NCBI GenBank assembly: GCA_963922205.1
Contig: CAWUHX010000073.1
Location: 1,194,401 to 1,258,400 of the forward strand
Reading direction: 5' to 3'
Origin: Romanomermis culicivorax
Lineage: Eukaryota > Nematoda > Enoplea > Mermithida > Mermithidae
DNA: 64,000 nucleotides
Below, one piece after another: positions 49,673 to 62,116 of the stretch. The translations under genes and the position numbers were made by a program. The notes under the pieces were generated by a model that was not told where the DNA came from, searched no databases, and saw only the letters and a program-made list of their open reading frames with translations. Position 1 is the first letter of the stretch. The number at the start of each line of letters is the position of its first letter.

Positions 49673-51111
49673 AAGGTCAAAATTCTATCTATAAAACACA
49701 AATTTGGATACGAGTAGAAATGAATAGAATAGAAGGCGGGGAAGAACTGCATTGAAAAAGAAATTTGACATTGTTATAGACTCAAAACAAATTAATTTTT
49801 CATTCTAATTAAGGATAGAATATAGCTCTGGCTCTGGCCAGAGTCTTTGGCATCTCCAGCCGTTTTTTGGACCTCCAGTATTTTGTCTGGAGGTGAGGCA
49901 AAACATAGCGGAGGCCATAGATTCTTCCTTCTACAATATAAATCAGAAACAGTGAACATAACATTCATGTTTTTGTGTGTTCATGCAAGAAATATCATCG
50001 CCTCTACAAAGATCAAACAAAAAATCTTTGTACAAGGAAAATGTTTTTGTATGCTTCAAAACACAATCTTTCCTGTATTTTAGCATACACCTTCTTCCTG
50101 ATAGCACTCGAGTTCATGTCCTTCTAATACCATTTCACTGATCTAGAAAATATACTTGTATATTCAAAACAATGAAAACCCTACTTCCATGCTGCCCCTG
50201 AACCAAAAAAACCCTTGTATGGAGACATAAAATGTTAGTCTTGTACAAAAAAATACTACGAAGACGAACTTTTGCATCAAAATTACTATATCAATAGAAA
50301 GGATGGATAAATGTACTTGATCCATTCGTATTATTATTCGTCAGTTACACAGAACTCACGTATTTCTTCCTTACTGTTCAAGTTATCTCATCTCATAAAC
50401 TTGAGAACTTGTTCAACTCATATTCTGTGAAATGTACACAATTCCTCTGGCCTCTGGCCTCTGGCTCGGGCTATGGCTGAGGTCAGAGGTCAGCACGGTT
50501 GGAGTTCCAGCCTCATACCTGAAGAATCCTCCATCCGTTCCCTAATTCCAATAGAACCCATGAATTCTAGTGTTTCCCGATTTTAGTGCTGCTGGATCTA
50601 TCACAGTGCCTTTGGACATTTTTAATTATTTTTCATGCCATTTCGCATTGGTTCTGTCTCCTTTAAGTCTTTTTCTGTACTAAGCAATAGAGGTGATTCC
50701 TGACTATAGGCTATTTTTTCAAATCAGCCTTGGTGTGAAGAAATTTTCATGAAAAAAAAACAACACTGCAAGCAAGATACAAATGTCTGCAAGTTGTTGC
50801 CATATGCAGGTGTGATGACCGTCTATCAGAACTTAATCAGATTACTCAGTTTCAACTAGTTGGCACAAAATGCATTAAAGAAAACTATAGTAGATAGTGG
50901 AATAAAAACTAAAGGCAGTTTTTAACCAAAGTGGACTTTGTTTACAGCATGTTTCAAATTCTATGCTGCTTACACATCTGTTGCTTCCAAATTTATAGCT
51001 TCCAGATTGTTTTTTTATTCCTTCTCTGACCTGGAGATTACCGAATTTAAAACTTCAATATGCTTCAATGAAGGTTTCGATGCATGCTCAATGCCCACTA
51101 AAAAGAGGTGG
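49673..51111. other. Gene-free stretch
   Basis: No supported gene. Tandem CTCTGGC words occur near 49822 and 50455. A short frame at 50938-51186 has several Cys residues, but its end lies in the arm of the foldback element to the right. Confidence 0.35.
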
Positions 51112-52120
51112 AGTTGTTTATATGGAAAATGTCCTGACGGGGTAGAAAAAGGAGAATATACTTGCTTGAGTCATTGTCAAGCTTAAAAAAGGAATGGAAT
51201 GGATTTTTGGGAACATGGGGGCAAGTTTAAAAATTCAATTTTGTTATATCGGATTTTCATTCTTCCTCATTGCAAAATTTTTCATGTCTGTGAAAAACTA
51301 TATTCTGCACCTGAGTTCATCAACACACCTTCTAACCATAAATGTATAGCACCGAAATTTTGTCACTGATTCGAAAAATTTTAGGAGGAGAGGTATCTGA
51401 AAAAACGGACTTTTTCAGCAGAAAAGTCTGAAAAACGATTTAAAAAATAGTAATTTTTGGTTTCCAAATGTAAAAAATTTACTCATGGCGAGAAGCACCG
51501 AGAAAATTGACATTGTTGACTATTTTTTGTTCAAAAATTGACGTTTTTCATATAAAAATTCAGATTTTTCAGCATTTCTCCAAACAAGAGTATGGAGGTC
51601 CCTATGACTACCATAGGGATTGCCATAAGACTGGAAAATATTGGGGTTCGCCCAATGGCTAGCCATATGGCTGACGATTTCTGGGGGGAGTTCTTATAGG
51701 ACTTGCTCCACCCCCAATTATATGTATGATTATGGGTCATAAATTCTGTTGTGGGTAAAAATCTATTTTCTGACCAGAAAGTGCTGGCTAAAAAGTAGAC
51801 AGTTTGAATTTTTCCGATTTAATATTTCTCCACGAAGTCAGTTATCAGCATCATTGCATATAATTTTCATTCACACAAATTTTGCAATAGTTGATACAAT
51901 GCTAGGGGAGGAACAAAATGCACAAAACTGCAAGATACTTTTTCACAGACATGGAAAATTTCTCAATGAGAATAAATGAAAATCCGATATTTCAAAGATT
52001 TTTCAAACTATCACTCAAGTTCTCAAAAAGATAGTATACCCCCCTTTTTCTAGCTTGGCAACTATCCAAGCATATATGTTCTCTTTTTCTGCTCCATCAG
52101 GGCATTTTCCAATAAACTAG
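51112..52120. mobile_element. Long imperfect inverted repeat (foldback-type element), ~1 kb
   Basis: The left arm, about 51112-51300, matches the reverse complement of about 51935-52120. Shared blocks in order are GGAAAATGYCCTGAYGG, RTAGAAAAAG, TGCTTG, CAAGCT, ATATCGGATTTTCATT and CATGTCTGTGAAAAA. Arms are about 190-230 bp and perhaps 80% alike. No ORF with transposase features lies between them, and no clear target duplication was found. The interior has further small inverted repeats. Confidence 0.6.
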
Positions 52121-53052
52121 TTTGAAATAATTGAAAATTCCAATAAGAGCACTACTTTTACACACTAAAATCCTGGTTTATCGGAACTCCTATTGAGGAA
52201 ATTTTCATTGCATAGTGGGTTCTATTGGATGCGAGTAGATGATATGGTACCTGAAAGTAAACATGCCAGATAATATGGTGAGAAATATAATTTTACCTGT
52301 CAGAATTTGATGATGGTTCAATATTTCATGCCAAACGGCTGCCTGTGAATAGAGTATGACATATGATAGTGATTTTCAACAGTTACATTCTCGTCTATGC
52401 AGCTGACAGTTCCACCTACCTGAAGTAAAAAATTTTCTGTACCTTCTAGCTTTGATAAAAGAGCTTTCTGTGCTGAACAGCTATCTGAAATGAGACAAAA
52501 GTATTTTATGTAGTAATAAGTCAGATATCTCATGACAACAAATTGTCAAATTTCTGATACATTTAGAATATCATTAAATAATTAGTATACATGCAAATAG
52601 TGAGTATTGACTAAAACAGCACAAAATGGAGTTAGTAGTCACATACCTGGGGCAATAACAGTAAAAAATGAAGCTATATATATTTCCAGTGGATAGTGAT
52701 GCCATGGGAGGACCCATTATTTTAGTAAGATAGGAAGCTAGTTTTTAATAAAATTGTATAAAATGATCTAGCAGTGAGACACAGTAAGATACTGATATTG
52801 TATTAGCAAATGACATTATTCGAAATCAAGAGGTAGGATAATGACAAAACTTTTTATTAAACAATTCATACAACTGCATAGAAGTGCAGGCTTCTTAACT
52901 GACTGGAGTAATTTAGAGTATTATCAGGTTGCTTAGTTCCGATGATGAATTTCTATAGATGACAGAACCAAGTTTGCGATTGTAGGAGCATGGGAGGACT
53001 TATATTCTACATAAGAATTGTGCCTCCTAGTAGTAAGCAGACAAGATTGTTT
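52121..53052. other. Mostly gene-free; one exon-like segment on the minus strand
   Basis: At 52487-52421 (minus) a 67-bp segment lies between TCTCATTTCAG and GTAGGT and reads CSAQKALLSKLEGTENF in one frame. The splice signals are good but the piece is too short to assign. It could belong to a gene overlapping the region downstream of the kinase-SET gene. Confidence 0.25.
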
Positions 53053-54515
53053 TTAGCCAGTCAGCCAAGAATTAGCAAGTATAACAGCTCTATTGGTTTC
53101 ACCATAATCATAAAAGAGTTCCTCGCCAATATTTATGTCCCTCAGTGCTTTGAGGATTATAGCTGGTGTATTTTGAAATGAAATGGTTTTCGCAATCAGA
53201 TTGGCATTTCGTTTGGAATGATTGATCAGTCTTCCATGAGATGTTGAGGTAGTTTCTGGCTCCGTAGTGGCGTCCAAGCATAGCCTTTGGCCTTTGTAAT
53301 CAAAATAAAACATATAACACCTTGGTTCGACACCATAAGCTTCTTCTTTTCTTTTTGCTTCTTTTGCTTCCATCAATGTGCCTTTATATCGAACAACAAA
53401 GTCACCTCTTTTGAATGCCTTTGATGCAATGATGCTGCGTCCTTTTTCATTGAATATAATATTAAAACGTTCGCTTTCATTATTTTCAGCCCTCGTAATG
53501 TGTGCTATCAATGAAGATAATTCGAGCTCGGAGCGTTGGCTGCTAGATAAACGATCTGACCCAAAGGTTAAATGAAGTGTGGCAATTTCCCACTTGATTT
53601 TTTGCGTTGACCATCGATTTTCCATTATTTTCACCCCAATTTTCAATAAACGATTACTTCTTAAAATAGTGCCAAATTTTTGGACTATGTATCCAATTTG
53701 ATAATAATCTGATTCAGTGGAAAAAAAAGAATTTTGTTGGAAAGACTCTGGTGGCATGTAGCGGTACTTTTTTTTAGCAGTGTCACTAAATAATCCTAGG
53801 CTTTCACGGGGCGAAGTAATAAAAGAAGCACAGCTGAAATCAATGAGAACTGGCTGATCGGCACATTCTATCATGATATTATTAGTTTTAATGTCCGTGT
53901 GAATAATGCCAGCCTGGTGAATTTGATCAACAGCTTCACAGATGCCAAAAGGATATCAGTGTAACATGATGAATTCAATCGACCATTTGCAATAAAATCA
54001 GCAAGGGTAAGACCCTTTTCCGAGTCATGAAAGCAATGCAATTTGGTTACAATCCCTGAGTGTCCGGGGAATTTTTGACTTTCTTTTACAAAACCAATTA
54101 AACGTGGCAAACCTCTGTTAATTGGCAAGCAAGCTAATATCTTTGCTTCCTTTTCAGCACAATCCTGCTTAGAAATTTTGTAACAAACTCTAGAATTTTC
54201 GAAAAGGGCAATGTGGCAAACACCATGGCTTCCTTTTGCAATTATTTCGACCAATGAAAGCTGACTTTCTTGGAAGAGTAAACATCGTGGCAAAACGACT
54301 GAATTAAGTTGGCTAGTTTCATTTGGAATTGATAGATCAGAATCAATTGCGCCCTTTTTTCGAACAATATATGGTGACAGTGATGTCTGCATTTGAGCTG
54401 ACTTGAAGTTCCCGAAATCTTGGATATCTGTTCCTGTTTCAATTAAATTAGATCCAGTCTGAACACTCTGGTCGATCTTTCGAGATGATTTCTCATCAAT
54501 GACTGGTGAAGTCAG
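53053..54515 (-). CDS. Protein kinase fused to a KMT5A (SETD8)-like SET methyltransferase domain, one frame break
   Basis: The exon starts at 54515 after CTCTTCCAG and is open into the frame whose first Met is at 54392. The kinase part shows a glycine loop (KGSHGV, ~53-58 from that Met), a catalytic Lys (CYKIS, ~72), a C-helix Glu near 80-82, HTDIKTNN (53901-53878) with catalytic Asp and Asn, a DFS version of DFG, and MPPES in place of APE. A SET domain follows (last ~140 residues: KGRSIIASK, GRLINHSK, EELFYDYG, ending SWLTG), the layout of KMT5A, which monomethylates histone H4 Lys20. The two parts are in different frames; the shift lies near 53948, at a four-T run, so a one-base indel or sequencing error is likely. 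The C-terminal frame has a stop at 53957 just upstream. Residues essential in both families are present, so the ancestor was probably active. Upstream exons are not identified. Confidence 0.8.
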
Positions 54516-57500
54516 CTGGAAGAGATGTAATAATCAAAAAAAGTGTAAGCAATGAAGACCTGCAAGAATGTTTGTTTGTATGCTAAGAGGCAGAACTTAA
54601 TGACAAAAATGTTATCTGAACTCCCAGACTTAGTTTGGACAGGTAAGGACTTTTAATGTAGCTATTTTAGCGGAATTTTGAATGGGACTAAATGTGAATC
54701 AATACCTCTGCAGAGAAAAAACTAGGAGTGTAAGAGACATTTTTTCCGGTCTAGTAAACCAATTTCAAAGAGGAAACTGGCTTACTAGCAATAATTAATG
54801 ACCACATGTTGTGTTTTCCATGAAGCTTTTCCACAGTGGCATTTGTACCAGCCTTTCTACAGTGGCATCAGTACCAGCGGCCCCTGTTGCTCTAAAGTGT
54901 GAAGGATGTTGTATAAAAACATGTAGCATTTGACCAAACATTCAATCAATGGATTATGAATTCAGGCATTTCTTGTGAGTTTTGGTCATCACGGTCACAC
55001 CTACCCTTGTATTGGCCAGTGACATGACAGCTTTGGGGCCACACACAGGCCCTCCAATACATAATTCCATGAAATTTCAAAACCCACGATTCGCCATATA
55101 TTTTTTCCTTGGATCAGTCAGAAAAAATTTCTGATACTCTTTCAGTCGTTTATGCTCTCGATTTTCTTCATTGCTCACATAGGAGATTTATAAGATAGTA
55201 GAATGTGACCTTTATTAATCACTTTAGGTGCATTTATATTGGTGACATTATATACAAAAAATTAGAACTCCGGAAAATAAAAATATTAATTCAAATGTAA
55301 TCGGCAAACTGTAACATTTCTAAATTGTAGAGAATAAGTTTTCAGTGAGTAGAACTGGGGATACTTTGAGAAAACTTTCAAGTTTCTGCTATGATCGTAT
55401 TCAAATATCTGAGGAATTAGTTCATATAAATGGTTATGAGTTTTTCCCTTCAAATCAACCACATTTAAGATGAATCTGCACTAGCATGCTGGAACAGTTC
55501 AACAAACTCAATGTGTTGCTCATAAAACTTGATGGAGTTTCAGTGTAATAGAGTCGAATTTTTCCACAACTATCATTCGCCAAGTTTATGGTATAAATTT
55601 AAGGAGATCTGCACCTAATATTTTTGGAGTGCTTGATTTTTAAGTCTAGGGTCGAGAGTTAGCCGGCTGTGTTTTACACTTTATTACTGCAAGCTTGCTA
55701 GATTTCATAAAGCAGGCTCACTTGAGCATTGGCTCAAAGTGTGTCCGACAAAAAATAGCAAAAGCTTTCCATGAGCCTGCACTCAGTTCCAATTTTCACA
55801 TGGAAAATTTCTTTAGCAATGGAAACATAAGTTCATAAAATTTGGCTTGACGACACTAGTAGATATTTTAATGATGAATATTTGTACTTCTCTCGACTCC
55901 AAAATTTCCATAACTACAAAATTCATTTTCTTGTGAATTCCGGTGTTGGGCAAAACTATTCTCACTCAAATAAACAAACTTATTGACAGCAATTAGTAAT
56001 TAATTGTGCGCCAAGCCGAGCTTAAATGACTCGAAACGGACATTAATTTATCTCTTTGATTTTTTGTTGATATTTAAAACATTAGTGCTGTTGTACGCAT
56101 TTGGGCAATAATTTCTTGGCATTTTTAATCAGCTAAGAGACCTTCAACCAGGTAAAAAATTACAATTTGTCAGCTAGAAATCAACAATTCTTTTAAATTC
56201 ACTCTGAAAATAATACTCAATTCTGAACTTGAAACTAATGACCTTTTTTCGAAAATCAGACAAACAAGCAAAAGTCGAATTCCTCAAGCAGCAGTAGTTT
56301 CCGCCTCCATCATTAGTGTGCTCATTTTGAAAATAGGCTGCTCATTTTGGGAGCCGAATCAAAAAAGATGAGTGTATCGAATTAAGAAGGATACTGTCAG
56401 TGAAAACTTTCCTATGGATGCAACAAGATTTTCATAGAAAGTCCTGATTACTATCAGAGCCTAAAATTACCCAATTTTTCCAAAGTTCAGAGTAAATATT
56501 TTTATTTAAATTATAGATTTCTAAGTGGAAAAGTAGAATCTAAAAATGCATCCATTCTTACAAATAGGATTTTCAGACTACACTTCTTTATGGACACCCT
56601 GTTTGAAAAAATCTTTAACATTGTAGAGTTCAGTCCACAAGCTAATCATCTCCTACATAACTTTTTGTATGCATTTTTCGGTGTCATTTGGATCCAGTAA
56701 ACTAGGTGAGACAGCTTTACGAATCATACTTGTCTCTCGTTTTGCCGGTCTAAAATCGGTTGTTCCGGCTTACTTTTTGACCCCAGGCTTTGGAGTTACA
56801 CCACTTTGAAACAGGTTCCTGACAATTACCAGCAATGTTCAATATTTCTAGGATTTTCTGCTAAACCATATGTAACGTAGTACTAAAAGTTTGTGAATAA
56901 ATCAACTAACCTTGAATAACTTTCTGAGTAGAACACTACACACTAAGAGCTTGGTGTGAATGATTTTGAGGACAGTGCATATTTTTGGCATCTTTTGATC
57001 AACAGGCGTTTTATAAAATGCACGTAGTTAGGCATCATATGAAACTAGCTTCTAAGGCTTCATGTTTCGACTACTGTAGGCTGGAAAGTCTTGTTAACAG
57101 AAAAACAAACGACGGCAAGATCCAAACTATTGATAAGCAGCAAAATTTTTAATACGCCTGAGGGATTTCAATCTGAACCCTGAACTTGTATTTAACCAAA
57201 ACGTGAACCTCTGCACTGAGAACAATGGCTACTTCGGGTCAATCCTTCTCGAAATCGGACCTGAGCATGTTTACCTCCTGAGCACACCTGCCAGGTATAA
57301 AACATTTGTTCTTATTCAAAATTTGTAAAAACATGATTCTTGAACAACTGAAATTGTTGATGGCTCGAAAATCGGTTTTTTCAATCAATCTGATTTTTGA
57401 AATTTTGTTCCTTGTTTTTCAAAATTTGGTTCCAAGTAAACTTGAGTTTTCAATTAATTACCTGATTTTTGGAATTCGGTTTTTCATAAAATTTTTTTCA

Positions 57501-57578
57501 TATTCAATTTTCATAAAACGCTGCAAGCGCTTACAGAGTAATATCAGAACCATACCATCAAAATGGGAATGACATCTA
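54516..57578. other. Gene-free stretch
   Basis: No supported gene or RNA. A two-unit repeat (ACAGTGGCAT..GTACCAGC) lies at 54833-54878. Upstream exons of the minus-strand kinase-SET gene may lie here, but I could not pick any out. Confidence 0.35.
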
Positions 57579-57822
57579 TAGTCTGTTTTTTATAAAATGC
57601 TTCCAAATAGAAAAGTGACACAAATCAGTACTGCCGTCAAAATCGTTTACTCAAGTTCTTACTATACAATTTTTCACTCGAAAAATTGATAAAGGTTAGG
57701 CCAGTATGCTCACAAAGTTCCAGTCCTACATGATACAATGTTTATCAGAAAATCACAAAAATCTGAAATACTACTTGCTTTCCACTTTCATTATTTGGAA
57801 GCATTTCAAGAAAAACAGACTA
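57579..57822. mobile_element. 244-bp MITE, Tc1/mariner-type
   Basis: Inverted termini of about 40 bp: the left begins TAGTCTGTTTTT and continues AAATGCTTCCAAATA; the right is its reverse complement with a few mismatches. Both ends are flanked by TA, the mariner-family target site. There is no coding capacity. Confidence 0.7.
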
Positions 57823-57841
57823 TAGCAATTTATATCCTGTC

Positions 57842-58060
57842 TCAGTCTGTAAAATGATAGTACTCCAAACATAGACGCTCTAGATAGTGATAATGATTAT
57901 GTAATATATCAGATGTTTTTAAATGCCAGGTCTGTTTTTGGGGCTGTAGTACATTTGAGTTTGAATCTCCATTTGAGCCTTCATTTTTGATGGAGTTTAG
58001 GCTATTAGCTGCTTCTATTAGTTCCAGCTCCAAAAACGTTCTAGATATGCAAATATTTAT
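57842..58060 (-). other. Possible unassigned exon
   Basis: After CACTCTGCAG the frame from 58060 stays open for about 70 codons (LELIEAANSLNSIKN, then a Ser/Asn-rich part) to a stop at 57844. Composition is protein-like and the strand matches the neighbouring genes, but there is no motif. Confidence 0.25.
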
Positions 58061-60621
58061 CTGCAGAGTGTGCAAGTTTATGTCATATTTGAAAATAAAG
58101 AGAAATACCGATCCCATAAAACAGTTTCATTAGGATGTTTTTGCTTTGTAAGAATATAAATCACATCGTTGTTTATTTCTATTTCAACAGAGAGAATCGT
58201 ACTTTCGAAAGTAACATAAAATTAACAAACTGTAGCCTGTTTCAGGTTTCTTTCGCACGGCCGTGCAGAAAATTTTTGGGGCATTTTCGGCACAGAACTG
58301 AAATTTTTTGGGCGTTTATATTGTTGCCATTGATGGAAAAATGCATTTGGTGCAATTTAAAGAGCCGCAATTTTGAATTTTTATCCACTAAAATAAAGCT
58401 GAAGCACAGCCGTCTTATCTCATAGTTCATTGACTAAAACTCGGAACTTTCTTCGGAAATGTGGTAAGAACCAGAATTTTCGGGAATTTGTTGACCTTTA
58501 ACGAAAAATTCCTTAGTAATTTATCATTTTTCACACATTATCACACCATCATTTTTGGCTGAAAATGTAAACTGATAATATTACAAATGATCTCTGAATG
58601 AGTTTTTTATCATGAGTTCAAAAATTGTATGGCGGCTCCTACCAGAGAACTTCATTATTTCCATGAATTAAAATTGCTCACTTCATTTTTCAATTGATAA
58701 TTACGAGTATTCGGTTTGGATTTTAACTGAAATCGAGACTTTTAATTGATTAATCTTTTCTCTTGCTCGAAGTTTTCTGAATTTTGTGAACACAGTTTTT
58801 TCATTGATAAATCATAAATAGAAGATTTTCAACTCAAAAATTTGAAGCCTTTACCTTAGGGATAAGGGTTAAAAAGAGCTATTTCGCAGCATTCTAGAAT
58901 CTAGAAATTGAATCAACTGAAAACTGTAAATCTAGAGCTCTAATTACAGACATGCCAGCAGCAACCATTTTTTGTTCAATTACTCTAAAATAATATTGTT
59001 CACTTGAAAAAAAGATACGTTCGAAGATTTTCTTGGTTATTTATTTTTCCTCATTGGCGCATTTTTCAAATGATATCAACTTTGAACGGAAAAAATTTTC
59101 GTGTGCAGAAAAGATTTTTCGCTATCGAGGCAGGCAGAAAAAACCTTAGGGCCAGATGCACAGAGGTCACTAACTTTAACACGTGTCAAGTCGTTAACAC
59201 CACTTAACTCTAATTCGTATACATTAAGGCAAGTTAAGCACTGCTTAGATAAATAGCCTTCCTTTCGTGTTAAATATTTTGTGATTTATATCTAACACTT
59301 TCGTGTTAAATTAAGTGATTTATATTTAACACTTTGGTGTTAAATATAAATCACTTAACTCGTGTTAATTTCCTTTTAAAACCAAAAACAGGCATTTCAT
59401 TCACCCACAATCAAATTTAGGTTTGAAAGTGAATGTTCCGATTTGTATCAATCTGCGTCTTCACACAGAAATAATTCTTGCTTCCACGCCATGCTATAAA
59501 GTTCGATAAATTATGCAAATTTTATGTTGTTTTTTTTATTTTCAAACTATTGCCGTTTTTTATTAAACTTTATTTCTAAAAAAGCATGTATTATTTTATT
59601 AAATCCAGTAAACTGTTGAATTTTTTCAGCTGTCTAATTCATCTTTGGTTTCGAGCTTATTTTACTATCTGCTTCCACCATGTCGCACATTCAGTGACGA
59701 ATTTCTGAACAGAATGTCGTCTGAAAAATAATTTCTGCAATAGAACGAGATTTTTCCTAGAAAACTGAAGTCTACTTTTAACAATTAGGTAAATTAACAA
59801 AAAAAGCAAATTATCTTTTTGTGCATGATCAGCTTTTGTTTATGAATTTATCTAGATTTCTTTGTATTCTACTGCTTATTGGAAAATAAGTAGTGTACGA
59901 TTGCCAGTTTAAATAATTCGTGGTAATATTGAACATTTCGAAGCATCAAACTGAAATGGAATATTACCCTATGCACTCCACATTTTTTATATTAATGTAT
60001 ATGGTAAAGATCAGTTATATGTAGGAACCGTTTCGAAACTATGGATGTACATAATCTTCAACCCAATATTCCAATAATGGAGGAGCACAGACGAAAACCT
60101 TCTAATATCAAAAAGCAAGGTTTTTGTTCCAGAGCAGATGTTAGATAAAGATAGGCAGAACAGTTTGGACATTGTGAGCCGCATAGCGTGCTGCAAGTGT
60201 CTTCCTGATCCTCAGTTCAGTGAGCTTAAGTTGTGACTTCAATAACATGAAAAGCCGTGTTTTGCACAAGAAATACATTTGCTCACTCATGGAGATATTT
60301 GAGAATGTGCTTTTGATAGGTACAGTCTTGAACCTTCAATGCCTTGAAATTTTATCCTTTCAAACCTTGAAGCATGCATTTAATTTGGAAGAATAAAAAT
60401 TATTAAACGAAAATGAAAAAAATCGATCTTTTCTCAGATTATCGTAAACTAAATTTTATTTTTACTATGAGGTGGACTAAAATCTTGAGTTAAATTAACA
60501 CATGTAAGTGTTAATGCGCCTTTATGCATACTGATAATAGCTGAAACGTGTTAAAATGGTCGAGTTTAATACAACTTAACATCAACTGATGTGTAGTTCT
60601 GAGTTCTATAATTCTAGTCAG
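58061..60621. other. Gene-free stretch with inverted repeats
   Basis: No supported gene. GCACGGCCGTGC, a perfect 12-bp palindrome, lies near 58254. From about 59160 to 60590 the words TTAACAC/GTGTTAA recur in both orientations, concentrated at the two ends of that interval, so it may be a decayed non-autonomous element. Confidence 0.35.
59311..59358. repeat. Perfect 22-bp stem, 4-base loop hairpin
   Basis: The arm 59311-59332 (TTAAGTGATTTATATT followed by TAACAC) is exactly complementary to 59337-59358 across the loop TTTG. A partial repeat of the same words precedes it (59225-59310). AT-rich, with no promoter or terminator context seen. Confidence 0.85.
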
Positions 60622-60958
60622 TCAGTATCCCTTGGAGTTGCAGTTATATTTAAGAACTGCACCTCCAAAAAATATGGCAGAGTGCATAAACTTCATGCAT
60701 AAACTTACGAAGCATTGGCAGCCATTCCTCCCAAAAAGTTCGCATTGATTTGGTACTTTCCATCTGACTCCTTCATAAATGGATCGATTGCCACTGTGAT
60801 ATCGCAAGACTTTCTGTTTGGCTATTGATGCGCCAAATGCATTCATTTTCAGGATTCGATGTCCTCCAGTCATACAATAATGACTGTAACTAGCGTAGAC
60901 GTCTTTCACATTGATACCAGGAGAAATACTGTCCACCAACAAATATTTCGAAAACCTG
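60622..60958 (-). CDS. Exon with RFX-like winged-helix domain (tentative)
   Basis: After TTGTTCCAG at 60959 the frame reads RFSKYLLVDSISPG, VKDVYASYSHYC, MNAFGASIAK and then YHSGNRSIYEGVRWK. The order of a helix with VYxxYxxYC, FGxxIxK and a basic turn before YxG(V/I)RW resembles the DNA-binding winged helix of RFX proteins and of D5-type primase-helicase C-termini. The real exon probably ends near 60750; the rest of the frame to 60622 looks non-coding. No partner exons are assigned. Confidence 0.4.
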
Positions 60959-61180
60959 GAACAAATATTCACATATTAACTATTTCTTAATTGAGTGGTG
61001 TATTGCCTCACCAGGCATTGAAAGCGATTGAGTTTTTCTTCAGAAATCAAGCGGTGCAGCAGCATTTGCCATAAGCCGATGCTGACAGACAATGCACTTG
61101 ACAAAGTCGACCCTAATACAAACAAAATCCTGGTGAATCGAATCAAAATATCAACAATCAATGCCAAATTTACAATAGAA

Positions 61181-62052
61181 AAGAAGGAAGGAAGGAAGGA
61201 AGGAAGCAAGAAAGGAAGGAAGGAAGGAAGGAAAGAAGGAAGGAAGGAAGGAAGGAAAGAAGGAAGGAAGGAAGGAAGGAAGGAAGGAAGGAAGGAAGGA
61301 AGGAAGGAAGGAAGGAAGGAAGGAAGGAAGGAAGGAAGGAAGGAAGGAAGGAAGGAAGGAAGGAAGGAAGGAAGGAAGGAAGGAAGGAAGGAAGGAAGGA
61401 AGGAAGGAAGGAAGGAAGGAAGGAAGGAAGGAAGGAAGGAAGGAAGAAAGGAAGGAAGGAAGGAAGGAAGGAAGGAAGGAAGGAAGGAAGGAGGGAAGAA
61501 AGGAAGGAAGGAAGAAAGGAAGGAAGGAAGGAAGGAAGGAAGGAAGGATGGAAGCAGGGCCGTATCCAGGAATTTTTGATAGGGGGGGCGACTTCAAAAA
61601 TATAGACAATTTTGAAGTGTCAAGAAAATATAGCGTAGTGTATGACTTTTCAGGTGTCTGCGGTTCGGCTTCACGTGTTATGGGCTCGGCTATAGGTGCT
61701 GCTATCGATTCATTTTGAGCCGTTCGTTTTGATGATTGAAAACCAAACTGTTCTAAGCTACGTTTCATTATAATTTATAGTTGATATTTTTAAAATGCTA
61801 CTCTGAAAAAATAATTTAATTTAAAGTTTTAGAATGAAAATTCAAGGATATTTGAATAGGTAATATGAACGTCAGTGTCACTAGTTTCCACCAACTGCTA
61901 TTTATTACAACAAGGGCTGGAAAAAAAATTTTTCGTTACAACGACAGGGGGGGCTACCGCCCCCCCCGCCCCCCCTCTAAATACGGCCCTGGATGGAAGG
62001 ATGGAAGGAAGGAAGGAAGGATGGAAGGATGGAAGGAAAGAAGGAAGGAAGG
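61181..62052 (+). repeat. (GGAA)n microsatellite split by a hAT element
   Basis: About 365 bp of GGAA units from 61181, with a few AAGG and GATGG variants, resume after the inserted hAT element at 61992-62052. Frames through it give meaningless KEGRKEGR or FLPS repeats. Confidence 0.97.
61555..61991 (-). mobile_element. 437-bp hAT deletion derivative with transposase N-terminal remnant
   Basis: Ends are CAGGGCCGTAT and its reverse complement, with a G-rich run just inside each end (CGGGGGGG type). An exact 8-bp target duplication, GATGGAAG, flanks it at 61547-61554 and 61992-61999. An inside minus-strand frame begins at 61768 with MKRSLEQFGFQSSKR, the kind of basic N-terminus seen in hAT-family transposases, and then runs into the terminal repeat. 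The catalytic region is deleted, so the copy is non-autonomous. Confidence 0.85.
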
Positions 62053-62116
62053 ATAATGTTGAATACATTTCAACTATTACAGTGTATATTTTACTCTATG
62101 TTGCATGCTAATTATT

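Noticed and set aside
61028-61768. K-E-G-R and F-L-P-S repeat proteins
   Set aside because: Both are frames through the (GGAA)n microsatellite; only the part inside the hAT element has protein-like content.
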